22,643 nucleotides of DNA from Saccharothrix sp. ST-888 (GCF_000955975.1 NZ_JYJF01000115.1:1-22643), one strand, 5' to 3'; shown: positions 1 to 9,593, counted from the first letter of the stretch. The notes: generated by a model from the sequence alone, not told the origin. Numbers and translations are program-made.

Positions 1-1724
1 GGGATGCGGATCAGGTGGTCGGCGTACGGCACGACCGCCTCGTCACCCTCCTCGGCGATCACGATCGTGCGGGCGCCACGGGCCCGGATCTCCTGGATGT
101 TGGAGACGATCTTGTCGTGCAGGATCGAGCGCCCACGCGGGGACGGCACGACCACGACGACCGGCAGACCCTCCTCGATCAGCGCGATCGGGCCGTGCTT
201 GAGCTCGCCCGCCGCGAAGCCCTCGGCGTGCATGTACGCCAGCTCCTTGAGCTTGAGCGCACCCTCCAGGGCCACCGGGAATCCGACGTGGCGGCCGAGG
301 AACAGCACCGACTTGGCGTCGGCCAGCGAGCGGGCCAGCTCGCGCACCGGCTCCATGGTCTCCAGCACCTGCTCCACCTGCTTCGGCGCGTCGCCGAGCT
401 CGCGGATGATGTCGAAGATCTCGTCGCCCCACTTGGTGCCGCGCACCTGGCCGAGGTAGAGCGCGACCAGGTAGCAGGCCACCAGCTGGGTCAGGAACGC
501 CTTGGTCGACGCGACCGCGACCTCGGGGCCGGCGTGCGTGTACAGCACGGCGTCCGACTCGCGCGGGATGGTCGAGCCGTTGGTGTTGCAGATCGCCAGC
601 ACCTTGGCGCCCTGCTCGCGCGCGTGGCGCAGCGCCATCAGGGTGTCCATGGTCTCGCCGGACTGCGAGATGGCGATGACCAGGGTGCGGTCGTCCATGA
701 TCGGGTCGCGGTAGCGGAACTCCGAGGCGACCTCGACCTCGCACGGGATACGGGTCCAGTGCTCGATCGCGTACTTGGCGATCATGCCCGCGTGGTACGC
801 GGTACCGCACGCGACGATGACGACCTTGTCGATCTCGCGCAGCACGGAGTCGGAGATCCGCAGCTCGTCCAGGGTCAGCCGGCCGTCGGTGCCGATCCGG
901 CCGAGCAGGGTGTCGGCGACGGCCTTCGGCTGCTCGGCGATCTCCTTGAGCATGAAGTAGTCGTAGCCGCCCTTCTCGGCGGCGGAGGCGTCCCAGTCGA
1001 CGTGGTACTCGCGCACCTCGGCCGGGGTGCCGTCGAAGTTGGTGACGGTCACGCCCTCGCGGCGCAGCTCGACGACCTGGTCCTGGCCCAGCTCGATCGC
1101 CTCGCGGGTGTGCGCGATGAAGGCGGCGACGTCGGAGGCCAGGAAGTTCTCGCCCTCGCCGCGGCCGACCACCAGCGGGGAGTTGCGGCGGGCGCCGACC
1201 ACCACGTCCGGGGCGTCCGCGTGCACCGCGACCAGGGTGAACGCGCCGTCCAGCTGGCGGCAGACGGCCCGCATGGCCTCGGCCAGGTCACCGTCGTAGG
1301 CCTCGGCCAGCAGGTGGGCGACCACCTCGGTGTCGGTCTCCGAGCGCAGGGTGTGGCCGCGCTCGGCGATCGCCGCACGCAGCTGGGCGAAGTTCTCGAT
1401 GATGCCGTTGTGAACGACGGCGACCTTCTGGAGGTCGTCCAGGTGAGGGTGGGCATTGGCGTCGGTCGGGCCGCCGTGGGTGGCCCAACGGGTGTGGCCG
1501 ATGCCGGTGGTGCCGCCGGGCAGCGGCGTCTCGGCGAGAGACTTCTGAAGGTTGGCGAGCTTTCCGGCCCGCTTGTCGGTGGCGAGGCTCCACTGCCCGT
1601 CGGCGCCTCGGGTCTGCACGGCCACACCGGCGGAGTCGTACCCCCGGTATTCCAGCCGCTGCAGTCCTGCGATCACTACGTCGAGGGCCGTCTGAGACCC
1701 CACATATCCAACAATTCCGCACAT
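1..1724 (-). CDS. glmS: Glutamine--fructose-6-phosphate aminotransferase (isomerizing), C-terminus cut by window edge
   Basis: Makes glucosamine-6-phosphate from fructose-6-phosphate and glutamine, the entry step to UDP-GlcNAc for peptidoglycan; cytoplasmic. The reading begins MCGIVGYVG, so Cys2 becomes the N-terminal nucleophile of the class II glutaminase domain after Met removal; GHTRWATHG follows. The sugar isomerase (SIS) part shows ACGTAYHAG, ISQSGET and STKAF. The frame is open for 574 codons down to position 3 and ends ...VPYADHLIRI, so about 40 residues are missing compared with the usual 610-615 (family knowledge). The ATG at 1722-1724 is forced by the conserved Cys2. No clear Shine-Dalgarno precedes it; TATGCT lies seven bases upstream, which would fit a leaderless mRNA (inference). 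Divergent from coaA. Confidence 0.97.
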   Translation of the reverse strand, partial: MCGIVGYVGSQTALDVVIAGLQRLEYRGYDSAGVAVQTRGADGQWSLATDKRAGKLANLQKSLAETPLPGGTTGIGHTRWATHGGPTDANAHPHLDDLQKVAVVHNGIIENFAQLRAAIAERGHTLRSETDTEVVAHLLAEAYDGDLAEAMRAVCRQLDGAFTLVAVHADAPDVVVGARRNSPLVVGRGEGENFLASDVAAFIAHTREAIELGQDQVVELRREGVTVTNFDGTPAEVREYHVDWDASAAEKGGYDYFMLKEIAEQPKAVADTLLGRIGTDGRLTLDELRISDSVLREIDKVVIVACGTAYHAGMIAKYAIEHWTRIPCEVEVASEFRYRDPIMDDRTLVIAISQSGETMDTLMALRHAREQGAKVLAICNTNGSTIPRESDAVLYTHAGPEVAVASTKAFLTQLVACYLVALYLGQVRGTKWGDEIFDIIRELGDAPKQVEQVLETMEPVRELARSLADAKSVLFLGRHVGFPVALEGALKLKELAYMHAEGFAAGELKHGPIALIEEGLPVVVVVPSPRGRSILHDKIVSNIQEIRARGARTIVIAEEGDEAVVPYADHLIRI

Positions 1725-1824
1725 GTGAGCCAGCATAAGCGCGGCGGCGTTCGGCCTATAAACGCCGGTCGGCGGCTGCCCGTGACCGACACCACACCAC
1801 CCAGGTGGTCCACGACGGCTCACA
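1725..1824. promoter_or_regulatory. Divergent glmS/coaA promoter region
   Basis: This 100-base spacer must hold the promoters of both genes. The inverted pair GTGAGCC (1725-1731) and GGCTCAC (1817-1823) sits at its two ends, next to the start codons. Inside are GGCGTT/AACGCC (1746-1751 and 1761-1766) around TATAAA (1757-1762, a -10-like word for coaA), and ACCACC-CA-GGTGGT (1796-1809). TATGCT on the minus strand (about 1732-1737) could be a glmS -10. No good -35 boxes were recognised. Promoter presence is inferred from the layout; the exact elements are guesses. Confidence 0.45.
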
Positions 1825-2814
1825 ATGGAGCATGTGCTGACCGAACTCTGTACGCGGGGCGCCCCGACGCCGACCCCTTCCCCGTACGTGGATCTGGACC
1901 GGGCCGAGTGGAGCGCCCTGCGCGAGCGCACGCCGCTGCCGCTGACCGCCGCGGAGGTGGAGCGGCTCCGCGGCCTGGGCACGGCACTCGACCTGGACGA
2001 GGTCAGGGACGTCTACCTGCCGCTCTCCCGGCTGCTCAACCTCTACATCCACGCCACGCACGAACTGCGCGGCGCCCTGGGCACCTTCCTGGACACCTCG
2101 GACACCGAGCGCATCCGCACCCCGTTCGTGATCGGGGTGGCGGGATCGGTCGCGGTCGGCAAGTCCACCACCGCCCGCCTGCTGCAGGCGCTGCTCGCCC
2201 GCTGGCCGGAGCACCCCCGGGTCGAGCTGGTCACCACCGACGGCTTCCTGCTCCCCAACGCCGAGCTGCGCCGCCGCGGCCTGATGGCCCGCAAGGGCTT
2301 CCCCGAGTCGTACGACCGCCGGGCGCTGATGCGCTTCGTGGCGGACGTGAAGGCCGGCAAGGACCGGGTCTCCGCGCCGGTGTACTCGCACCTGGTCTAC
2401 GACATCGTGCCGGAGATGCGGCTCACCGTGGAGCGCCCGGACATCCTGATCGTCGAGGGCCTGAACGTGCTCCAGCCCGCCCTGCCGGGCACCGACGGCC
2501 GCACCCGGCTCGCGGTGGCCGACTACTTCGACTTCTCGATCTACGTGGACGCCCGCACCGACGACATCGAGACCTGGTACCTGGACCGGTTCAGGAAGCT
2601 GCGCGACACCGCCTTCCAGGACCCCAACTCCTACTTCCGGCGCTTCACCGAAGTGCCCGAGGAGGAGGCGATGGAGTACGGCCGCCAGGTCTGGCGCACC
2701 ATCAACAAGCCGAACCTGGTGGAGAACGTCCTGCCCACCCGCGGCCGGGCCACCCTGGTCCTGCAGAAGGGCTCGGACCACAAGGTCCGCCGCGCGCTGC
2801 TGCGCAAGCTCTGA
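1825..2814 (+). CDS. coaA: Type I pantothenate kinase
   Basis: Phosphorylates pantothenate with ATP, the first and controlling step of coenzyme A synthesis; cytoplasmic. The 329-residue product has a P-loop GSVAVGKS at residues 107-114, then VTTDGFLLPN, GFPESYDRR, PVYSHLVYDIVP and EGLNVLQP in the order expected of the bacterial CoaA (PRK-type kinase) family, and ends HKVRRALLRKL. Length is normal. The chosen ATG at 1825 gives PTPSPYVDLDRAEWSALR early, as in streptomycete homologues; the first 15 or so residues vary in the family and no strong Shine-Dalgarno is seen, so the exact start is less sure. It is one of only two plus-strand genes, divergent from glmS and convergent with glmM. Confidence 0.96.
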   Translation: MEHVLTELCTRGAPTPTPSPYVDLDRAEWSALRERTPLPLTAAEVERLRGLGTALDLDEVRDVYLPLSRLLNLYIHATHELRGALGTFLDTSDTERIRTPFVIGVAGSVAVGKSTTARLLQALLARWPEHPRVELVTTDGFLLPNAELRRRGLMARKGFPESYDRRALMRFVADVKAGKDRVSAPVYSHLVYDIVPEMRLTVERPDILIVEGLNVLQPALPGTDGRTRLAVADYFDFSIYVDARTDDIETWYLDRFRKLRDTAFQDPNSYFRRFTEVPEEEAMEYGRQVWRTINKPNLVENVLPTRGRATLVLQKGSDHKVRRALLRKL

Positions 2815-2819
2815 CGCAC

Positions 2820-2860
2820 GCTCAGCAGCCCCCCGCCCGGTGGGCGGGGGGCTGCTGAGC
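2820..2860. terminator. Bidirectional terminator hairpin between coaA and glmM
   Basis: A perfect 19-bp inverted repeat (2820-2838 with 2842-2860) with loop GGT begins five bases after the coaA stop and lies 26 bases beyond the glmM stop on the other strand. It has no T-run, which is common for streptomycete terminators. Its place between convergent genes suggests it serves both. Confidence 0.85.
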
Positions 2861-2886
2861 GACACTCAGTCCGCGTTGACGCCGAG

Positions 2887-4251
2887 TCAGCCGAGGTGGG
2901 TGCGGACGGCTTCGGCGAGCTTCTCCGCGACCGCCTTGGCCTGCGCCGCGTCGGCCGCCTCGACCATCACCCGGACCAGCGGCTCGGTGCCCGAGGGGCG
3001 CAACAGCACCCGGCCGGTGTCACCCAGCTCGGTCTCGGCCTCCTTGACCGCCTGCGAGAGCTCCACCGAGGTGGTCACCCGGGTCCGGTCCACGCCCTTG
3101 ACGTTGATCAGGACCTGCGGCAGCCGGGTCATCACGGCGGCCAGGTCGGCCAGCGGATGCTTGGTGGCCGCCAGCCGGGCACCGAGCATCAGGCCGGTCA
3201 GCGTGCCGTCGCCGGTGGTGGCGTGGTCCAGCAGGATGACGTGCCCGGACTGCTCGCCGCCCAGCGCGTAGCCCTCCGCCTTCATCGCCTCCAGCACGTA
3301 CCGGTCGCCGACCGCGGTCTCGACCAGGTCGATGCCCTCGCGCTGCATCGCCTGCTTGAAGCCCAGGTTGGACATCACGGTGGCGACGGCGGTGTTGCGG
3401 CGCAGCGTGCCGGCCTCCTTCATGGCGACCGCGAGGATGGCGATGATCTGGTCGCCGTCCACCTCGTTGCCGTCCGCGTCGGCGGCCAGGCAGCGGTCCG
3501 CGTCGCCGTCCAGGGCGATGCCGAGGTCGGCCCGGTGCTCCTGCATCGCGGCGCGCAGCTTGTCCAGGTGGGTCGAGCCGACGCCGTCGTTGATGTTGAG
3601 GCCGGTCGGCTCGGTGCCCAGGGTGTGCACGACCTCGGCACCCGCGCGGGCGAAGGCCTCGGGGGCGACCCGGGCGGCCGCGCCGTGGGCGCCGTCGATG
3701 ACGACCTTGATGCCGTCCAGGCGGTTCGGCAGTACGCCGACCAGGTGGGCGACGTACCGGTCGAAGCCCTCGGTGTACTGGCGGACCCGGCCGACGGCGT
3801 CGCCGGTGGGGCGGCTCCAGTTCTCGTCGCCGACGCCGTAGCGGGCGTGGTGCGCCTCGATGGCGTCCTCGATGGCGTCGTCCAGCTTGTGGCCGCCCCG
3901 GGCGAGGAACTTGATGCCGTTGTCCGGCATCGCGTTGTGGCTGGCCGAGAGCATCACGCCGAAGTCGGCGCCGAGCGCGCCGGTCAGGTAGGCCACGGCG
4001 GGCGTCGGCAGCACGCCGACCCGCAGCACGTCCACACCCGCGCTCGCCAGCCCGGCGATCACCGCGGCCTCCAGGAACTCGCCGGACGCACGCGGATCGC
4101 GGCCCACCACCGCGACCGGGCGATGCCCCTCGAAAGCCCCCGCGTCGCCGAGTACGTGCGCGGCTGCCACCGACAGGCCGAGCGCCAGTTCGGCGGTCAG
4201 GCCCTCATTGGCCACACCGCGCACACCATCCGTACCGAAGAGTCGTCCCAC
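2887..4251 (-). CDS. glmM: Phosphoglucosamine mutase
   Basis: Interconverts glucosamine-6-phosphate and glucosamine-1-phosphate, the step after GlmS in UDP-GlcNAc supply; cytoplasmic. The 454-residue product begins MGRLFGTDGVRG. The active phosphoserine is Ser102 in LSASHNAMPDNGIKF, the metal loop is DGDADR, the sugar loop is GGEQSGH, and the phosphate-binding motif RPSGTEP is at 418-424, all in family order. Start is GTG at 4249-4251 with GGAGG (CCTCC at 4261-4265 on the plus strand) nine bases upstream. It follows rpsI across a terminator, so it probably has its own promoter, which I could not pinpoint. Its substrate maker GlmS lies just beyond the opposed coaA. Confidence 0.97.
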   Translation of the reverse strand: MGRLFGTDGVRGVANEGLTAELALGLSVAAAHVLGDAGAFEGHRPVAVVGRDPRASGEFLEAAVIAGLASAGVDVLRVGVLPTPAVAYLTGALGADFGVMLSASHNAMPDNGIKFLARGGHKLDDAIEDAIEAHHARYGVGDENWSRPTGDAVGRVRQYTEGFDRYVAHLVGVLPNRLDGIKVVIDGAHGAAARVAPEAFARAGAEVVHTLGTEPTGLNINDGVGSTHLDKLRAAMQEHRADLGIALDGDADRCLAADADGNEVDGDQIIAILAVAMKEAGTLRRNTAVATVMSNLGFKQAMQREGIDLVETAVGDRYVLEAMKAEGYALGGEQSGHVILLDHATTGDGTLTGLMLGARLAATKHPLADLAAVMTRLPQVLINVKGVDRTRVTTSVELSQAVKEAETELGDTGRVLLRPSGTEPLVRVMVEAADAAQAKAVAEKLAEAVRTHLG

Positions 4252-4337
4252 GTTCCTGGTCCTCCGTCGCCAAAGTTACTGGCCAATTTCTCGCGGCTCC
4301 CCGGCCTCCGCACAGGCGTGAAGGGGAGAAAAGCACG

Positions 4338-4407
4338 ACGCCCCGGAGCACACGGGGTGCTCCGGGGCGTACGACTGCACCCAAGGGTGCGAACCATCGC
4401 AGATGGT
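4338..4407 (-). terminator. Terminator of the rplM-rpsI unit, with two smaller hairpins
   Basis: The main stem is a perfect 14-bp inverted repeat (4338-4351 with 4357-4370, loop ACGGG); reading on the minus strand it is followed within a few bases by CTTTTC. Between it and the rpsI stop are two smaller hairpins: GCACCC/GGGTGC (4377-4390) and ACCATC-GCA-GATGGT (4393-4407). The main stem is a convincing terminator; the smaller ones may stabilise the mRNA end. Confidence 0.82.
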
Positions 4408-4427
4408 ACGCCCCCCGGCGGAGGTGC

Positions 4428-4934
4428 TTAGCGCTTGCTGTACTGCGGGGCCTTACGGGCCTTCTTGAGACCGGCCTTCTTGCGCTCGACGGCGCGGGCG
4501 TCACGGGTCAGGAAGCCGGCCTTCTTGAGGGCGCCGCGGTTGTTGTCCACGTCGGCCTCGTTCAGGGCACGGGCGACGCCGAGGCGCAGCGCGTAGGCCT
4601 GACCGGAGACGCCGCCACCCGAGATGCGGGCGACAACGTCGTAACGGCCGTCCAGCTCGAGCAGCTTGAAGGGCTCGTTGACGGTCTGCTGGTGCACCTT
4701 GTTGGGGAAGTAGTTCTCCAGGGTGCGACCGTTGATCTTCCACTGGCCGGTGCCCGGGACGATGCGCACGCGGGCGATCGCCTCCTTGCGGCGGCCGAGG
4801 CCGGCGCCGGGGACGGCCTCGCCGAAGCGGCCGGCCAGCGACTCGGAGGTGTACTCGGTCTCGGAGGTGTAGTCCTCGACGACGGTGTCGTCGAACTCGA
4901 CCTCGAGGGTGTTCTCGATGGCAGTCTCGGCCAC
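4428..4934 (-). CDS. rpsI: 30S ribosomal protein S9
   Basis: Small-subunit protein whose C-terminal tail reaches the peptidyl-tRNA site. The 168-residue product has an acidic N-terminal extension of about 45 residues (typical of actinobacteria), then GRRKEAIARVR, NGRTLENYFP, ISGGGVSGQA and LTRDARAVERKK, and ends with the conserved basic tail ...APQYSKR. The start is GTG at 4932-4934 with a GGAG-like sequence upstream. It lies 51 bases after rplM, the usual rplM-rpsI pair, and is followed by a strong terminator. Confidence 0.97.
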   Translation of the reverse strand: MAETAIENTLEVEFDDTVVEDYTSETEYTSESLAGRFGEAVPGAGLGRRKEAIARVRIVPGTGQWKINGRTLENYFPNKVHQQTVNEPFKLLELDGRYDVVARISGGGVSGQAYALRLGVARALNEADVDNNRGALKKAGFLTRDARAVERKKAGLKKARKAPQYSKR

Positions 4935-4985
4935 GGTGTTCCTCAGCTCCTGCTAAAAATCAGTGATGGGGTGGGGTGGCCGGAA

Positions 4986-5429
4986 TTACTGCGCGACCTG
5001 GGTGATCTCGAACGGCACCGGCTGCTGGGCAGCGTGCGGGTGCTGGTCGCCCGAGTAGACCTTGAGCTTCGAGAGCATCTGGCGGCCCAGGCTGTTCTTG
5101 GGGATCATGCCCTTGATGGCCTTCTCGACGGCCTTCTCCGGGTTCTTCTCCAGGAGGTCGTCGTAGCGGACCGAGCGGAGACCGCCCGGGAAACCGCTGT
5201 GGCGGTAGGCCAGCTTCTGGGTCTTCTTGTTACCCGACAGGTGCACCTTGTCCGCGTTGATGATGATGACGAAGTCACCAGTGTCAACGTGCGGCGCGTA
5301 GATCGCCTTGTGCTTGCCCCGGAGGAGGTTGGCGGCCTGGGAAGCCAGGCGGCCGAGCACGACGTCGGTCGCGTCGATGACGTGCCACTGACGCTGGACG
5401 TCGCCGGGCTTGGGGCTGTACGTACGCAC
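4986..5429 (-). CDS. rplM: 50S ribosomal protein L13
   Basis: Early-assembly large-subunit protein binding 23S rRNA. The 147-residue product has family motifs VIDATDVVLGRLAS, GDFVIIINADKVHLSG and GMIPKNSLGRQML; length is normal. Start is GTG at 5427-5429 (reads MRTYSPKPGD, the usual N-terminus); the ribosome-binding site is weak. It is the first gene of the rplM-rpsI unit and is preceded by a roughly 200-base leader with its own hairpin. Confidence 0.97.
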   Translation of the reverse strand: MRTYSPKPGDVQRQWHVIDATDVVLGRLASQAANLLRGKHKAIYAPHVDTGDFVIIINADKVHLSGNKKTQKLAYRHSGFPGGLRSVRYDDLLEKNPEKAVEKAIKGMIPKNSLGRQMLSKLKVYSGDQHPHAAQQPVPFEITQVAQ

Positions 5430-5631
5430 GGTCGTAGCCTTCGCTTTTCAGTGAGTGAGTCCTGACAGGAGCACCTGGACGAGGAGATCAGCCTGGCCCC
5501 GCTTGGACGCAATTCAAGGGGGGCCGCTGGTCGTCGGCCTGGTATCTCCGGCGTACCGACCTCTCACGTGAGATGGAGCGAGCCAATACGCACAACAAGC
5601 ACCCAGCCTACCGGCCGGGCCCGTACGGGTC
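5430..5631 (-). promoter_or_regulatory. rplM upstream/leader region with hairpin and 12-bp palindrome
   Basis: Lies between the terminator of the ABC-F gene and rplM, so it should contain the rplM promoter. Visible structures are a 10-bp stem with one bulged base (5496-5506 with 5516-5525), a perfect palindrome TCTCACGTGAGA (5562-5573) and a short TCCTG-A-CAGGA repeat (5461-5471). I could not pick a convincing -35/-10 pair. Confidence 0.4.
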
Positions 5632-5657
5632 AAAAACGGCCCGCCCGAAGGCGGCCG
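5632..5657 (-). terminator. Intrinsic terminator of the ABC-F gene (UUCG loop plus T-run)
   Basis: On the minus strand, eight base pairs (5650-5657 with 5637-5645, one bulged base) close a TTCG tetraloop (5646-5649), immediately followed by five T (5636-5632). This is the most classical rho-independent terminator in the window. It begins 35 bases after the ABC-F stop. A second short GCCCC/GGGGC stem lies at 5676-5689. Confidence 0.85.
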
Positions 5658-5692
5658 CCGTCCTTTCGAAGGCGCGCCCCGTGCGGGGCCTG

Positions 5693-7351
<1,659 letters not shown>

Positions 7352-7456
7352 ACGTCGGATTTTGCTATGCCGCACCTGCTTGGCCCAAACGGATTTCGGT
7401 ACCGATTCGGTATGCGGGCCAGGCCCGGTCAGTGCCATGCCCTAAAATTCGCGCTT
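7352..7456. promoter_or_regulatory. Divergent promoter region, both mRNAs possibly leaderless
   Basis: Minus strand: TTGGGC (7383-7388), 18-base spacer, CAAAAT (7359-7364), then seven bases to the ABC-F ATG. Plus strand: TAAAAT (7443-7448) is eight bases before the ATG at 7457, without a clear -35. Neither gene has a visible Shine-Dalgarno, which fits leaderless transcripts, common in streptomycetes. The palindrome TCGGTACCGA (7396-7405) lies between and could be an operator (inference). Confidence 0.45.
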
Positions 7457-8575
7457 ATGAGCGATGGGGCGGCAAGCACACCAGGACCGGGCGAGCAGTC
7501 GGGCGACCAGCACCCGCAGAACCCTTCTGCGGTCCCTCCGCAGGCGACACCTCCGGCATCGCCGTTCCCCGCCCACGCCCAGCCGCAGCAGCCCGGCGGT
7601 TTCCCGCCGCAGGCCACGCCGCAGGACCCCGGCTACGGCTACCCCCCGGCCCAGCCCACCTACGGCTACCCGCCCCAGGGCGGCGGCTACGGCTACCCGC
7701 CGCAGGGCGGGTACGGCTACCCACCGCTCGCCGGCCCGGGCGAGCCGGACTGGATGGAGCTGGCCGCGCAGAACGAGGCGGCCACCCGCCGCCGCAAGCG
7801 GCTGCTGATGATCAGCGGCGGTGCACTGGCGGTCGCCGCGGTGGTCGGGATCGTCGCCACCACCCTGGTGCTCTCCGGCAAGAAGGGCGGCCCCGTGGCC
7901 GGGCCGACCGCCAGCGCGAGTCCGGCCGCCACCGACGACGGCGGCGACGACGGCACCCCGGCTCCCGCGCCGACCTCGCCCGAGGGCTTCCTGAGCCGGG
8001 TGAACACCGACAGCGCCCCGCTGACCCCCAAGACCCTGTTCGCCGAGGACAAGATCACGGTCAACGGCCACCAGTACGCCCTGGCCTCGACCGACGTCAC
8101 CACGACCAAGGACTGCTCCGCCGCGGTCGACCCGGATCTGGCCAAGGTCGCGAAGAGCAACGGCTGCCTGCACGTGTTCCGCGCCACCTACGTCAGCGGC
8201 GCGACCGCCGTGACGCTGGCCATCGCGGACTTCCCGAGCAGCACGAGCGCCGGGAAGGCGGCCAAGGCCGCCGCCTCGATGACGGTCAAGGCACTGGTCG
8301 AGGGAGGGAGCGCGCCGAAGTTCTGCCAGGGCGACGCCGCCTGCCGCAGCAGCCGCGACAACTTCGGCCGCTACTACATGAGTTCGCTGGCCGGCCGGGC
8401 CGACGGCAAGTCCGCGACCGCGGCGGACAAGGCCGTCCCGCTGGCCGCCCGCGACCTGGTCCGCTACGCGAACACCATCCTGGCCGCCCGGGGCAAGGCC
8501 GCCATGGACGCCGCCGGCGTCACCCCCGCGGGCTCCCCGCCCCCGGCCGCCCCGTCCGCCTCCCCCACCGGCTGA
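7457..8575 (+). CDS. Uncharacterised single-span membrane protein with YGYPP repeats and an exported domain
   Basis: I do not recognise a named family. The 372-residue product has a Pro/Gln/Gly-rich N-terminus (1-95) with four YGYPP units at about 59-90, a basic stretch RRRKR (111-115), one hydrophobic span (about 117-140), a Ser/Pro/Thr/Asp-rich linker (145-178) and a C-terminal domain (about 179-350) ending in a Pro/Ala/Ser tail. The positive charges before the span predict N-in, C-out, so the domain with four cysteines (220, 237, 290, 296) would be outside and could carry two disulfides. This layout is common among actinobacterial envelope proteins of unknown role. The ATG at 7457 is preceded by TAAAAT eight bases away; frames further upstream are not supported. 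Divergent from the ABC-F gene and convergent with truA. Confidence 0.85.
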   Translation: MSDGAASTPGPGEQSGDQHPQNPSAVPPQATPPASPFPAHAQPQQPGGFPPQATPQDPGYGYPPAQPTYGYPPQGGGYGYPPQGGYGYPPLAGPGEPDWMELAAQNEAATRRRKRLLMISGGALAVAAVVGIVATTLVLSGKKGGPVAGPTASASPAATDDGGDDGTPAPAPTSPEGFLSRVNTDSAPLTPKTLFAEDKITVNGHQYALASTDVTTTKDCSAAVDPDLAKVAKSNGCLHVFRATYVSGATAVTLAIADFPSSTSAGKAAKAAASMTVKALVEGGSAPKFCQGDAACRSSRDNFGRYYMSSLAGRADGKSATAADKAVPLAARDLVRYANTILAARGKAAMDAAGVTPAGSPPPAAPSASPTG

Positions 8576-8592
8576 CCGGAGCACCCCCTGGA

Positions 8593-8635
8593 CGCGGGGA
8601 GCCGCGCGGCCCGGCCGGTCGCACCGCTCCCCGCG
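8593..8635. terminator. Hairpin between convergent membrane-protein gene and truA
   Basis: A perfect 10-bp inverted repeat (8593-8602 with 8626-8635) encloses a G+C-rich 23-base loop that can itself fold. It begins 18 bases after the plus-strand stop and lies 37 bases beyond the truA stop, so it could end both transcripts. No T-run. Confidence 0.6.
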
Positions 8636-8671
8636 CCCCGGCTGCCGCAACCACCGTGCGGCGCCGAGCGG

Positions 8672-9568
8672 TTACTGCCCCGGCAGGGTGCGCATCCGGC
8701 GGGAGGCCCGGTTGCGTTCGGCGAGCTGGTCGTCGGCCGGGTAGCCGACCTCCTCCAGCGTGAGCCCGTACGGCCGGACCACGTTGACGGCGCTGTTGCG
8801 CACCCGGCCCGCCAGCACCTCGCCGGGGAACTCCACCGACCGGTGCCCGTCGCCGACCAGCAGCATCGCCCCGACCAGCGAGCGCACCATGTTGTGGCAG
8901 AAGGCGTCCGCCCGGACCGTGGCCACCGCCAGCGTCCCCTCCTGGCTCGCGTAGCTGTCCACCGGCACCCGGTCCCAGTGCAGTTCCAGCAGCGTACGGA
9001 TGGTGGTCGCGCCCTCGCGCTTCTTGCAGTACGCGGCGAAGTCGTGCTCGCCGAGCAGCAGCCGGGCCGCCTCGTTCATCTTCTCGACGTCCAACGGCCG
9101 GTCGTGCCAGAGCACATGCCCGCGCAGCAGCGGGTCGACCCCGCCCGGATGGTCGGCGACCCGGTAGGCGTACCGGCGCCAGATCGCGGCGAACCGGGCG
9201 TCGAAGCCGTGCGGGGCCTCGCCCACCCGGTAGATCCGGATGTCGCCGGGCAGCCGGCCGGCCAGCCGGCGGAGCAGCTTCTCGCCGTGCTCGGCCCACA
9301 GCTCGGCCGGCAGGTCGACGTGCGCGACCTGGCCGCGCGCGTGCACCCCGGCGTCGGTCCGCCCGGCCACCGTCAGCGCGTACGGCTCCGGGCTCCGGGT
9401 GACGATCTGCAGCGCGCTCTCGATCTCCTCCTGCACGGTGCGGCGGCCGCGCTGCCGCGCCCAGCCGGAGAACTCGGCGCCCTGGTAGGCCAGATCGAGC
9501 CGGACCCGGATGTGCCCCTCGGCGGGGCCGTCCTGCCGCGGCGGCGTCTGCTCGCAATCCTTCAGCAC
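8672..9568 (-). CDS. truA: tRNA pseudouridine(38-40) synthase
   Basis: Converts uridines 38-40 of the tRNA anticodon arm to pseudouridine. The 298-residue product has the catalytic Asp72 in AGRTDAGVHARGQV, the N-terminal YQGAEFSGWARQ and a later CHNMVRSLVGAML, all TruA signatures. The start is GTG at 9566-9568 (MLKDCEQ) with GGAG about ten bases upstream; the first 18 residues are variable. It follows rplQ after a terminator, the usual rpoA-rplQ-truA order, and faces the plus-strand membrane protein gene. Confidence 0.96.
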   Translation of the reverse strand: MLKDCEQTPPRQDGPAEGHIRVRLDLAYQGAEFSGWARQRGRRTVQEEIESALQIVTRSPEPYALTVAGRTDAGVHARGQVAHVDLPAELWAEHGEKLLRRLAGRLPGDIRIYRVGEAPHGFDARFAAIWRRYAYRVADHPGGVDPLLRGHVLWHDRPLDVEKMNEAARLLLGEHDFAAYCKKREGATTIRTLLELHWDRVPVDSYASQEGTLAVATVRADAFCHNMVRSLVGAMLLVGDGHRSVEFPGEVLAGRVRNSAVNVVRPYGLTLEEVGYPADDQLAERNRASRRMRTLPGQ

Positions 9569-9593
9569 TGCTGCTCACTCCAGATAGAAAGGA

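Noticed and set aside
15..2858. A very long plus-strand open frame across glmS and coaA
   Set aside because: It is the G+C-rich shadow of glmS (opposite strand) and coaA (another frame). Its translation is low-complexity and matches nothing, while glmS and coaA carry full catalytic motifs.
7630..7730. Short direct repeats that might suggest a CRISPR or tandem array
   Set aside because: They are in-frame codon repeats for YGYPP in a proline-rich protein tail, too short and irregular for CRISPR.
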